Source: Lepisosteus oculatus
Lineage: Eukaryota > Chordata > Actinopteri > Semionotiformes > Lepisosteidae
Assembly: GCF_040954835.1 (NCBI RefSeq)
Contig: NC_090709.1
Location: forward strand, 40,404,975 to 40,468,974
Length of the DNA stretch: 64,000 nt
Direction: 5' to 3'
The notes under the pieces are model-generated. The model had not been told where the DNA came from. It saw only the letters and a program-made list of their open reading frames with translations, and ran no database searches. Positions 23,101 to 31,965 of the stretch are shown piece after piece. A program made the translations under genes and the position numbers. Position 1 is the first letter of the stretch, and every line of letters begins with the position of its first letter.

Positions 23101-24227
23101 CGCGAAACACGCACTCTCTCTGGTCTCCCCAGCCGTGTCTCCCGTGCCGACGTCTGGGGGAGGGTTGTCACGCGTGCGTTGGTATGGTTGTGTCGTGAAA
23201 ACGTGAATTTAAGCCCCCGGAGACAAGAGACTGGACTGGACTGGACTGGGGGGGGAGGTCTGTACCCCTCGCCTTGCTGCCCGCAGCTTGGGCGACCCGG
23301 TGCCGGATGAAGCGCCTCGGTGTCGGGTGGGCTTGCGCGCTGTGTGGAAACGGCACGGCCCTGTCTCTTACCCGGGAAGACGAGCCGGGTGCCGTTCCCC
23401 ACGACCAGCCGCCCGCCGACCCGGTCGGCGCAGTAGTACATCGCCAGGTCGGCCTCGCCGACGTCCCGGATCCGCAGGCGGACGGAACCGGCGGTCGCGT
23501 CCAGCTCGCCGGTGAGGCGCGGGTCCGGCCCCCGGTGGACGAGCCCTCCCCGCAGGCTCTTGGACACCGCCACCCCCATGGCCGGCGTGGCGTTGGGCCG
23601 CTGGACGAACCACAGGGTCTCGTACTGGAGCGGGATGTCGCAGCGCAGGGTGACGTTGCCCCCGGGCCGGACGGGCGCGGTCGCGATGGAGCCGGCGACG
23701 AGGTCCCGGGTGACTGCGGAGGGGGAGACAAAAACGGGTTTGAGTCAAGGACCAGGAGCCGGCCGACCGCGTGGGTCCGGCCCACGGGCGAGGGGCGACA
23801 CGAAAGAATAGTTTTCATCTCTCCGCCAAAATCTTCTCTCTGCGGGATCTCTCACACGGGCGGTTTATCGCTAAAAAACAAACCCCCCCCCCGGAAAAAA
23901 ATCGATATAAGAAAGCGACTTTTTTCAATTTTCAATTCCATCCCCAAAGGCAGTAAGAGCATCCAGGGTGGACACACAAACAACACAAAACAACACAAAA
24001 CGGGCACGCTGATGGGTGAAATCAAAGTGCAGACTTTGCAAACTTTTTGTTTTGCATGGGCACGACGCGTCCCGACCCCGTCAGGTGCACCGCCGCCCCC
24101 CCGGCTCCTGATCGACGGACGGCCGGACCCGCCGCGGTGCCGGCCTCAGACTCAGCCGGGTCCAGCCGGACTGGCGGTACTCACGGAGCAGGGCGACGAG
24201 AACGGCCGGGCCGGCGGGGACCGTCAT
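18244..24227 (-). CDS. Inhibitory Ig receptor: single VJ-like V domain, TM, two ITIMs
   Basis: Five exons in reading order: 24227-24185, 23713-23372, 19496-19356, 18779-18649 and 18381-18244. All have GT-AG borders and compatible phases (1, 1, 1, 0), giving 264 residues. Exon 1 encodes a short signal peptide (MTVPAGPAVLVALL). Exon 2 is a V-set domain: C39, W49 in ETLWFVQ, the DVGEADLAMYYC motif with C109, then a J-like VVGNGTRLVF. Sequons lie at N34, N55 and N121. Exon 3 gives a Glu-rich stalk (residues 137-141) and a membrane segment at about 148-171 with no charged residue. Exon 4 is a basic, Pro/Gly-rich tail. Exon 5 begins with poly-Asp and has ITIMs LNYATL (Y230) and SLYSEV (Y255), expected to recruit SHP phosphatases. 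The GNGTRLV J-like motif is shared with NKp30 (NCR3), and germline VJ domains with ITIMs recall XMIV and NITR genes. Orthology is not proven. Exons 3-5 are assigned by phase and content, not transcripts. Confidence 0.82.
18925..19325 (+). repeat. GAT/GGA-rich minisatellite in an intron of the Ig receptor
   Basis: Irregular copies of GATGAAGATGGAGGTGATTG, with ATGGAGGTTGTGATGTTGAT variants. It lies inside the intron between the membrane exon and the first tail exon of the minus-strand gene. It keeps frames open on both strands but is not coding. Confidence 0.9.
19497..23371. other. Long intron between V exon and membrane exon
   Basis: No further Ig exon is recognised in these 3.9 kb. Contents include a T tract (19,675-19,693), CAA repeats (20,085-20,115), ATATAT (20,238-20,250) and CT repeats (20,982-21,002). 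There are also retroelement remnants at 21,205-21,905 and CpG-rich unique sequence up to the V exon. A second Ig domain could be hidden here if strongly diverged. Confidence 0.5.
21205..21905 (-). mobile_element. Retroelement remnants (three dispersed-repeat signatures)
   Basis: Three signatures recalled from fish genomes lie together. First, AGATACTTTATTGATCCCG at about 21,226 is the reverse complement of a GGGATCAATAAAGTATCT tail. Second, AAGGCGCTATATAAAAT and its near copy (about 21,599 and 21,648) resemble a SINE-type 3' end. Third, CCTGAGGAAGACCCCCGCAG + CCGAAACGTTGTGTCC (about 21,856-21,890) resembles the GCCGAAACGT motif of a widespread element. Family names need a repeat library. Confidence 0.55.
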
Positions 24228-24440
24228 GTCTGCTGCTGCTGGTGCTGCCTGTGGACCCCGCTCACCCCTGACTGACAGACAGACTGGTGGCCAGGTGGGG
24301 GTGCGAGGGAGACCCCCCCTTCCCTCCTCCGTGGGGGGGGGGCGGCACTGGGCGGGCTCGCGGTTCATTGGCCCGGCGGCGAGAAAGGGCGTTATCATCC
24401 CTCGGGCCTGGGGGGGGTTCAGAAGTTGGGGGGGAGACCA

Positions 24441-24482
<42 letters not shown>
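24228..24482 (-). promoter_or_regulatory. Presumed promoter/5' UTR region of the minus-strand Ig receptor
   Basis: Upstream of the ATG at 24,227 the sequence is GC-rich. An ATTGG at 24,367-24,371 is a CCAAT box in the direction of the gene. A (CA)n run covers 24,441-24,482. There is no TATA box. The position of transcription start is unknown. Confidence 0.35.
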
Positions 24483-24483
<1 letters not shown>

Positions 24484-25204
24484 CCGGGTGACTGTCATGA
24501 TGTGGAGACGGGTTGCGCCCAGACAGCCAGCCCAGCGCACACGCCGTCTTCGGGTGTGCAGATAACGACATCTCATATATATATATATTTATATCGATAT
24601 CTGCGGGACGTGTACTCTTAAAATAAGCACGGTGTGGTATTTGAGGGGCGAGTCTTGTACAGGTCGCGGGTGGGAGTCTGTATCGGTGGGGTGTTCTGGT
24701 TTGTGCAGATGTTTGAGCATGGTGTCGCGTGTACATCGCCCCTTTGGCCCGGAGAGAAGCTGCCTCAGAAATTATTCGCCTTCGTCCCTGGTGTTCAGGG
24801 AGATCGATGTTCAGGGGTGGTTGTTTTTTTTTTTCTAAGTTCACCTGCGCCGCCGGGAGCGCGGATTCCACTCGCGGCAGTGCGCGTCCTCGGCCGCCAG
24901 GCGGCGCCCCACCGCCCAGAACTGTAACCTCTCTTCGGTCAGACCTCGTCGGCTTCTGACAACCCCGTCTTCCGCCACCCCGCGCTAGGCAGTGGGCTGT
25001 CTCTCTTTTCTCTTCCCTCTCTGCGCAGTGTCTTTGCGCAGAAGACGCAATCAAAGGCCGTTCACAACACACAATCTGCGTCGCTGCGCGTAGGAGAGGA
25101 AACGTCCGACAGCATTGCTCTCCTGTGCCCCTGATGTCCTCAGGTCTATCGATTAAGATCTGAAAGCACCGCGCAGAGTCCCGTCAGCTGCCTCGATGCA
25201 CGGG
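24483..25204. other. Unique noncoding upstream sequence
   Basis: No coding exon seen. Contains TATATATATATTTATATCG near 24,577 and a T tract near 24,826. A CCGCCAGGCGGCG segment near 24,895 weakly resembles a CTCF core. Confidence 0.45.
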
Positions 25205-25640
25205 GCATATCGAATAATAATAATAATTCCTCACACGTCTAGAGCTCTTCCCAGGTCAGGGGGCTCCCCTCCAGCCCCCCCCAGTGTGTACCCCCACCTG
25301 GATGATGCTCCAGTCCTCTCCCACACAGCAGCTCTCAGTGGGGAGGAGAGCAGAGGGATGGAGCCAGTTCAGAGAGGGGGGGTGATTAGGAGGCCATGAT
25401 GGGTCAAGACCAGGGGGGTATTTGACCAGGACACTGGGGTAACACCCCTACTCTTCTCGAGAGACACCCCGGGATTGTTAATGAGCACAGAGAGTCAGGA
25501 CCTCGGTTTGACGTCTCATCCGAAGGACGGCGCCTGTTTACAGTCTAGTGTCCCCCGTCACTATACTGGGGCATCAGGACCCACACAGACCGCAGGGTGA
25601 GAGCGCCCCCTGCTGGCTGTCTTCACTAACTGTCTTCTAA
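25205..25640 (+). mobile_element. Dispersed fish repeat with a CTCF-type core near its 3' end
   Basis: Signature stretches recalled from non-teleost fish genomes include GATTAGGAGGCCATGATGGG, AGAGAGTCAGGACCTCGGTT, ACGTCTCATCCGAAGGACGG and ACCCACACAGACCGCAGGGT. Near the end, GCGCCCCCTGCTGG (25,603-25,616) is the reverse complement of CCAGCAGGGGGCGC, a perfect CTCF core. Confidence 0.65.
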
Positions 25641-25894
25641 ATTCTAAATCTATGTGTATTCAGACTCGAAAATAAACATCAGTCCGCCTGTCTCTTAGGA
25701 ACCAAAACTAAAAAAAAGGTTTTATTTCCTGCTCCAGTGCTCGAAACAAGCTGGATCCAGGTGTGCTGTTACTGGGGTTTATGTCCTGAGATCTGCAGCT
25801 CCTCAGGCTGGTTCTGGCTGGAGGTGACAGTCCGAGTGACGCCCAGGAGAGGGCGCTGTTGTCAGAAGAGAGGGTTTATTTGAAAGGCTCCAAA

Positions 25895-27430
25895 TATCTG
25901 ACAGTGTAATCCCACCCATTGCGCTATACGGCAGTGAAGTGTGGGGTCCCCTCACAGACCAGGAGTACACTCAATGGGACAAACACCCCACAGAAACTCT
26001 GCAGTCTAACAACCGGTGCAGACCAGTACCCACTATTGATAAACATACAGAAAAGAGTATTAAAGTATTGGCTACACCTACAAAACAGCGACCAAAATTC
26101 CTACCACCACAAAGCCCTGCTGAGCCAAGAGCTGAGCCCAAAACAGAGCCCCCTGAGCCAGCTGGTCCTGAGGCTCACTGACCTGAGCCACACCGACACC
26201 AGCCAGCCTCAGGACAGCACTGCTAGAGCACCACAACCCAGACTCAAGCACATCACAGCACAATACACACAACACACAACCAGCCTCAGGACAGCACCGC
26301 TAGAGCACCACAACTCAGACTCAACCACATGACAGCACAATACACAACACACAACCAGCCTCAGGACAGCACTGTGAGAGCACCACAACTCAGACCCAAC
26401 CACATCACAGCACAGATCAAACAGCAATATCTCACACACTGGGACACACACACACACACAAACACAACACAAACTGGAATGCTACAGAACCCTAAACAGA
26501 CAATACACACTAGCCAAATATCTAACCAAGCTAAATAACAGCAAAGAGAAACAGACCCTGACGAAGTACAGGCTCAGTGACCACAGCCTGGACAGAGACA
26601 CTGGACACAGGCAGACCTGGCTGTCCAGAGAGGACAGGCTCAGTGACCACAGCCTGGACAGAGACACTGGACACAGGCAGACCTGGCAGCCCAGAGAGGA
26701 CAGGCTCAGTGACCACAGCCTGGACAGAGACACTGGACACAGGCAGACCTGGCAGCCCAGAGAGGACAGGCTGTGCTCCCACTGCCAGCGGGGAGAAACA
26801 GAGACAGAGGTGCACTTCCTACTGCACTGGGACAGATACTCTGGGATTAGAAAAACATTCTTCCCTAAATTCAGAAATCTATTACCAGAGTTCCCACACC
26901 TACCAGAATCCCAACAGGTCTCAATCCTACTGGGAGAGGGAGGAGGGAACTCAGCTGAACTGGCAGCCCAGTGTGTGATCTCCTGTCCCAGCCTGAGGAA
27001 CAGACAGTGAGCCTGTCTCTCAATAATAATAATACAGTGTGTGATCTCCTGTCCCAGCCTGAGGAACAGACAGTGAGCCTGTCTCTCAATAATAATAATA
27101 CAGTGTGTGATCTCCTGTCCCAGCCTGAGGAACAGACAGTGAGCCCGTCTCTCAATAATAATAATACAGTGTGTGATCTCCTGTCCCAGCCTGAGGAACA
27201 GACAGTGAGCCTGTCTCTCAATAATAATAATACAGTGTGCGATCTCCTGTCCCAGCCTGAGGAACAGTGAGCCTGTCTCCCAGTAATGCCCCATCTGTCT
27301 ACAGTATATGTCAATATTTTAGGATATGTCCTTATTGTAAAAGTCTATAATAGGTCTGTAGATTTTATTTTATTTTTGTTGTGCTTCATGTTCATTTTAT
27401 TTTGATTGGCTCTGGCAACACGGAGACCCT
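25895..27430 (+). mobile_element. Decayed LINE, 3' part (RT C-terminus and zinc knuckle), with internal tandem amplifications
   Basis: Broken frames read ALYGSEVWGPL near 25,925 and, in another frame, INIQKRVLKYWLHLQNSD near 26,045. Further on are the zinc-finger-like CSHCQRGETETEVHFLLH near 26,772-26,825 and FPKFRNLLPEFPHLPESQQV near 26,865. This is the end of a non-LTR retrotransposon ORF2, with frameshifts. The 3' tail (GTCTGTAGATTTTATTTTAT, then GGCTCTGGCAACAC at about 27,410) matches 34,929-35,002. Three internal blocks are tandemly amplified: 26,200-26,400, 26,570-26,765 (about 63 bp) and 27,000-27,270 (about 66 bp). Confidence 0.75.
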
Positions 27431-27682
27431 CAGTGTTCAGTCTCCTCCACGCCTCTCCTGACTCCCTCCCCGGCCGCCCAGAATCCACTGCGCGGCGCAC
27501 GAGTCGAGCCGCAGGAGGAGGAAGCTGGACTCTCGGGTCAGTATCGACTTGAATCAATCATCAACAGGGAGGTAGGAAGTCTTGTGTCAACAAAACCACT
27601 GTTCCGGGAGGCTCTGAACTTGACCCTGGTCACAGTCACGGAGGCGCGATCCGAAGATATTCATTGTCGTGATCTCGCCGGA

Positions 27683-27696
27683 GAGAAAGTGAAACT
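27683..27696 (+). promoter_or_regulatory. Interferon-stimulated response element upstream of the plus-strand Ig gene
   Basis: GAGAAAGTGAAACT fits the GAAANNGAAACT ISRE consensus bound by IRF/ISGF3. It lies about 1.5 kb before the ATG of the Ig gene, in unique sequence before a 52-bp array. It is a motif match only, but a good one in a plausible place. Confidence 0.5.
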
Positions 27697-27759
27697 GCTT
27701 TCCGATGTGCGCCTCTTGTTGAAACATTCTCCAAATTCCAAAAATGATGAACAGCCCTG

Positions 27760-28335
27760 CGCTGGTAACAGAGAGGGTGGAGACAGGGAGCAGAGAGTTT
27801 GTGACCGATACTGACAGTCTGATCTCCTCCAGGAAAGAGATGAGCACATTAGATTAGGAGTATTTGCACAGTATAGACACGGATCACATGACCCGGACGC
27901 ACCCCGGATACAGCAGGCCTGGCCTCTCTGTGCTCCGGGCGGTGCACTCTCATACTGTACATACACCCAGCAATGCGTGTTTTAAACAAGTAATCCACTC
28001 CCAGCTGGTCTGTCCCTGCTGCCTCTGCTGCTGCAGGGACTCTGGTCTGACTGCAGATCTGTGCTGAGGTGGGTCTCTCTGCCCGTCTGGCCCTCTGATG
28101 GCCTCTCCCAGCCCTGAAGTATGACTTCATCTTGAATGCAGGAAGTGCTCTTGCATACAGCCTGAGCCTGACGAGAGCAGCGTTCCCGGAAAAGACAGAC
28201 CTGCACTGGTAACTGACAGGGGGTGGACATTGAGAGGAGAGAGTTTGTGACCGATACTGACAGTCTGATCTCCTCCAGGAAAGAGATGAGCACATTAGAT
28301 TAGGAGTGTTTGCATAGATCTCATGACCCAGATAC
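27760..28335 (+). repeat. Duplicated upstream segment (27,760-27,905 and 28,200-28,335) with a GAS site
   Basis: The two copies share GAGTTTGTGACCGATACTGA, CAGTCTGATCTCCTCCAGGA and AAGAGATGAGCACATTAGAT. They start at 27,795 and 28,241, so the offset is 446 bp. TTCCCGGAA at 28,183-28,191 is a perfect STAT (GAS) site just before the second copy. CTCCTCCAG|GAAAG could be an acceptor of a 5' UTR exon. A duplicated promoter or leader exon is the simplest reading. Confidence 0.6.
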
Positions 28336-28374
28336 AGGCCTGTCGTCTGTGCGTCATGTCTCCTGCACCAGGAG

Positions 28375-29062
28375 CTGGGTGTGTATCCCAGTGGGAACCA
28401 GTGCAGGTCCGCAGGGAGTCCAGGAGCTGGGTGTGTTTGTGTGTATCCTAGTGGGAACCAGTGCAGATCCCCAGGGAGTCCAGGAGCTGGGTGTGGATCC
28501 CAGTGGGAACCAGTGCAGATCCCCAGGGAGTCCAGGAGCTGGGTGTGTATCCCAGTGGGAACCAGTGCAGGTCCCCAGGGAGTCCAGGAGCTAGGTGTGT
28601 ATCCCAGTGGGAACCAGTGCAGGACCCCAGGGAGTCCAGGAGCTGGGTGTGGATCCCAGTTGGAACCAGTGCAGGTCCCCAGGGAATCCAGGAGCTGGGT
28701 GTGGATCCCAGTGGGAACCAGTGCAGGTCCCCAGGGAGTCCAGGAGCTGGGTGTGGATCCCAGTGGGAACCAGTGCAGGTCCGCAGGGAGTCCTGGAGCT
28801 GGGTGTGTATCCCAGTGGGAACCAGTGCAGATCCCCAGGGAGTCCAGGAGCTGGGTGTGAATCCCAGTGGGAACCAGTGCAGGTCCCCGGGGAGTCCAGG
28901 AGCTGGGTGTGGATCCCAGTGGGAACCAGTGCAGGTCCCCAGGGAGTCCAGGAGCTGGGTGTGGATCCCAGTGGGAACCAATGCAGATCCCCAGGGAGTC
29001 CAGGAGCTGGGTGTGGATCCCAGTGGGAACCAGTGCAGGTCCCCAGGGAGTCCAGGAGCTGG
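28375..29062 (+). repeat. 52-bp minisatellite, about 13 copies, upstream of the Ig gene
   Basis: Unit CCCAGTGGGAACCAGTGCAG + GTCCCCAGGGAGTCCAGGAG + CTGGGTGTGGAT, with few variants (GGTCC/GATCC, TGTGGAT/TGTGTAT). It ends 90 bases before the signal-peptide ATG. It may lie in an intron after a 5' UTR exon, since CTCTCTGCAG at 29,143 is a good acceptor. Confidence 0.94.
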
Positions 29063-29153
29063 GACATCAGTCAGGTGCCAGGTGGTGTTTTGGGCTGTAC
29101 AGACATGAGTGAGGTGGACTGTGACTGGATTGTCTCTCTGCAGGGCTGTGCTG

Positions 29154-31553
29154 ATGGGCCTGTTCCTCCCTCTGCTCCTCACCCTGCTGCACACAGAGGG
29201 TAGGTACTGATCCCACCTGCTCCTGTCCCATCAGGCACAATATATCTGCTGGTGTACCCCCTGTCCCCAGCTTTGTCACATATCCCCTCCTGCACCCCAT
29301 ATCCTCCACCAGTACCCCACATCCCCTACTGTACCCCATATCCTCCACCAATACCCCACATCCCCTCCTGCACCCCATATCCTCCACCAATACCCCACAT
29401 CTCATACTGTACCCCATATCCTCCACCAATACCCCACATCCCCTCTTGTACCCCACATCCCCTCCTGCACCCCATATCCTCCACCAATACCCCACATCCC
29501 CTCCTGCACCCCATATCCTCCACCAATACCCCACATCTCATACTGTACCCCATATCTCTGTTTGAAAAAAACCAGACGTCTCAAAGAACTCCCAGATTAT
29601 TTCCCAGAAGCCTGGGTTTGTCTGGGCAGAACAACATCCAATCAAGTCGTGTCAAACCTCATGTCCCTTCTCCTGATGTCTCTCCCTGTGTCCCCCCAAT
29701 TCCAGCTCTCGCAGGGACCTCGGTGTGGGTGAGGGTCGGGGATGGGGTCACCCTGCCCTGCGACGGGAGCAGAGCTCTGGGAATCCCGGAGAATGAGCTC
29801 CATGTCATCTGGAGAACTCCGACCAAGAATGTGTGGAGTTTCGAAGGTGGAAGAGAACTCGCTGGTCCTGGGTACGAGCACAGAGCTGAGGTCTCCAGAG
29901 ACGGGATCGGACAGGGGAACTTCTCCCTGACTCTGCGGCGCACGCAGATCTCGGACTCGGATCTGTACGAGTGCTACTATTTCACGGGCTCCTTGCAGTT
30001 TCTGGGGGACGTTGAGCTCTCTGTCACCTGTAAGTCTGTGGGACTCTCAGTTTCTCCATATCGTAGGAAGGGAGATATATCATAAGTGTCTGTTTATAGA
30101 GGAAGGAAAGGATTCTTCAGCTACGCTAGTTAGGAGGACAGAAAAGTGCAAATCATACTACACAGAAACACTCGATTCCCTCATAGCACACAAACAGGCT
30201 ATGAAGGGAGTAATATCTGTGATAATAGTGTAAATATTTTTTTCCACCTAGATCTTAAAGCATCCCTGAATTTGAAGACTGGAGCCTCTCTGTCTGTCCC
30301 ACTGTTCACTGGAGAGCCGGTGGAGGTGCTGTTTGACCCTGCAGGCTCAGGAGACTGGACCTCAGTGTGTTCTGTCCAGAACAGCACAGCCAGCTGTGTC
30401 CCCCAGTACAGAGACAGAGTGTCAGTGGACAATCAGGAGCTCAGACTGCAGGAGCTGAGGGCGTCTGATCAGGGGAGCTACACAGTGAGGGACCTTCAGG
30501 GAAACACCATCAGCACTGCGATCGTCACTGTGGAGGGTGAGCAGGTCTACAGCAGGGGGACTAGAGGGGTCTCCACTCCTGACAGAGGGGGTTCTTATAT
30601 CGCTCTCTGTCCTGATTGTCTTCCAGCTCACAGAGACACTGTCACCCTGCAGGCTGGAGCCTCTCTGTCTGTCCCCCTGCTCACTGCAGAGCCGGTGGAG
30701 GTGCTGTTTGACCCTGCAGGCTCAGGAGACTGGACCTCAGTGTGTTCTGTCCAGAACAGCACAGCCAGCTGTGTCCCCCAGTACAGAGACAGAGTGTCAG
30801 TGGACAATCAGGAGCTCAGGCTGCAGGAGCTGAGGGCGTCTGATCAGGGGAGCTACACAGTGAGGGACCTTCAGGGAAACACCATCAGCACTGCGATCGT
30901 CACTGTGGAGGGTGAGCAGGTCTACAGCAGGGGGACTAGAGGGGTCTCCACTCCTGACAGAGGGGGTTCTTATATCGCTCTCTGTCCTGATTGTCTTCCA
31001 GCTCACAGAGACACTGTCACCCTGCAGGCTGGAGCCTCTCTGTCTGTCCCCCTGCTCACTGGAGAGCCGGTGGAGGTGCTGTTTGATCCTGCAGGATCTA
31101 CTAGGTCTCTCAGGGTTTTCCTGAGCAGCGCAGGGCTCCCTGGCCCCGGGTACGAGCAGAGAGTGTGGGTGCAGGACGGCTCTCTGACACTGCGCTCCCT
31201 CACACCAGCTGATCAGGGGAGCTACACAGTGAGGGACCTTCAGGGAAACACCATCAGCACTGTGATCGTCACTGTGGAGGGTGAGTCTGGACGCCGAAGT
31301 GCTGGAAAATCTTCTTATGAATCATTTTTGGGGTTGTAATGTATTTGATTGAGTATTTTGTCTTTTGAGCTGCCAGCTCTAAACATGTCTGCTCCTTTCA
31401 CCTCTTTTACTGATGATAAGAGTGTTGCTGTGTTTCTCTGCTCCAGAGACGCCTCATCGAGCAGCTCACTTGATCCCAGCGATTGTGGGTCCTTCTGCTC
31501 TGGTCATCGTGATCGCGGTCGCTGTGGTCATGTGGAGGAAACACAGGAAGTGA
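29154..31553 (+). CDS. Multi-domain Ig-superfamily receptor with three tandemly duplicated Ig exons
   Basis: Six exons: 29154-29199, 29706-30029, 30252-30536, 30627-30911, 31002-31280 and 31447-31553. All junctions are phase 1, as usual for Ig genes, and the product is 441 residues. Exon 1 is a signal peptide (MGLFLPLLLTLLH). Exon 2 is a V-set domain: C34, W51, LTLRRTQISDSDLYECYYF with C105. Exons 3-5 are three related Ig domains (GASLSVPLLTGEPVEVLFDP ... SDQGSYTVRD) that lack the canonical cysteine pair. Exon 6 gives a membrane segment at about 415-436 (LIPAIVGPSALVIVIAVAVV) and a basic tail, RKHRK, then TGA. The domain style recalls CD2/SLAM- or B7-like fish receptors; I cannot assign an orthologue. 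The tail has no tyrosine, so signalling would need a partner, unless splicing at GAA|GTGAGA (31,548/31,549) leads to further exons. ISRE and GAS motifs upstream suggest interferon control. Confidence 0.85.
29270..29560 (+). repeat. 39-bp minisatellite in intron 1 of the Ig gene
   Basis: About seven units of ACCCCATATCCTCCACCAAT + ACCCCACATCCCCTCCTGC, pyrimidine-rich on the coding strand, within the intron between signal-peptide and V exons. Confidence 0.92.
30537..31280 (+). repeat. Tandem duplication of an intron-exon module in the Ig gene
   Basis: Introns 30,537-30,626 and 30,912-31,001 are both 90 bp and nearly identical. Exons 30,252-30,536 and 30,627-30,911 are both 285 bp and nearly identical after their first 40 bases. 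The module length is 375 bp. The third copy of the exon (31,002-31,280) keeps the ends but has a different middle. Confidence 0.9.
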
Positions 31554-31664
31554 GAAGTGTTTGCTCAGGAGACGGACTCTCTGGACCGGAGCTGTCAGAT
31601 GTTAAAGGAGCAGAGACACTTGGGAACGCTGGGCATGACTGGGGGTGAGGACTCCTGTCTCCTG

Positions 31665-31965
31665 TCTCAGAGGAGAGACACTGTCACCGTCTCTCCTGAG
31701 ACACCACTGGTCACCCTGTGAGCCAACAAGAGAGACACTGTCCCTGACCACAGTCAGACACCACTCGTCACCCTGTGAACCCACAGCACTGACCCAGAGC
31801 AGAGACACTGTCCCTGACCACAGTCAGACACCACTGGTCACCCTGTGAGCCAACAAGAGAGACACTGTCCCTGACCACAGTGAGACACCACTGGTCACCC
31901 TGTGAGCCCACAGCACTGAGCCAGAGCAGAGACACTGTCCCTGACACACTGACAGTGAGACGTAC
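31665..31965 (+). repeat. Short tandem array in the presumed 3' UTR of the Ig gene
   Basis: About five units containing GAGACACTGTCCCTGACCAC + AGTCAGACACCACTGGTCAC + CCTGTGAGCC, alternating between CAACAAGA and CACAGCACTGA spacers. Confidence 0.88.

Noticed and set aside
28375-29194. Open frames of 200-250 codons on both strands
   Set aside because: Products of the 52-bp minisatellite, with repeating SWTPWGPALVPTGIH or QGVQELGVDPSGNQCRS text.
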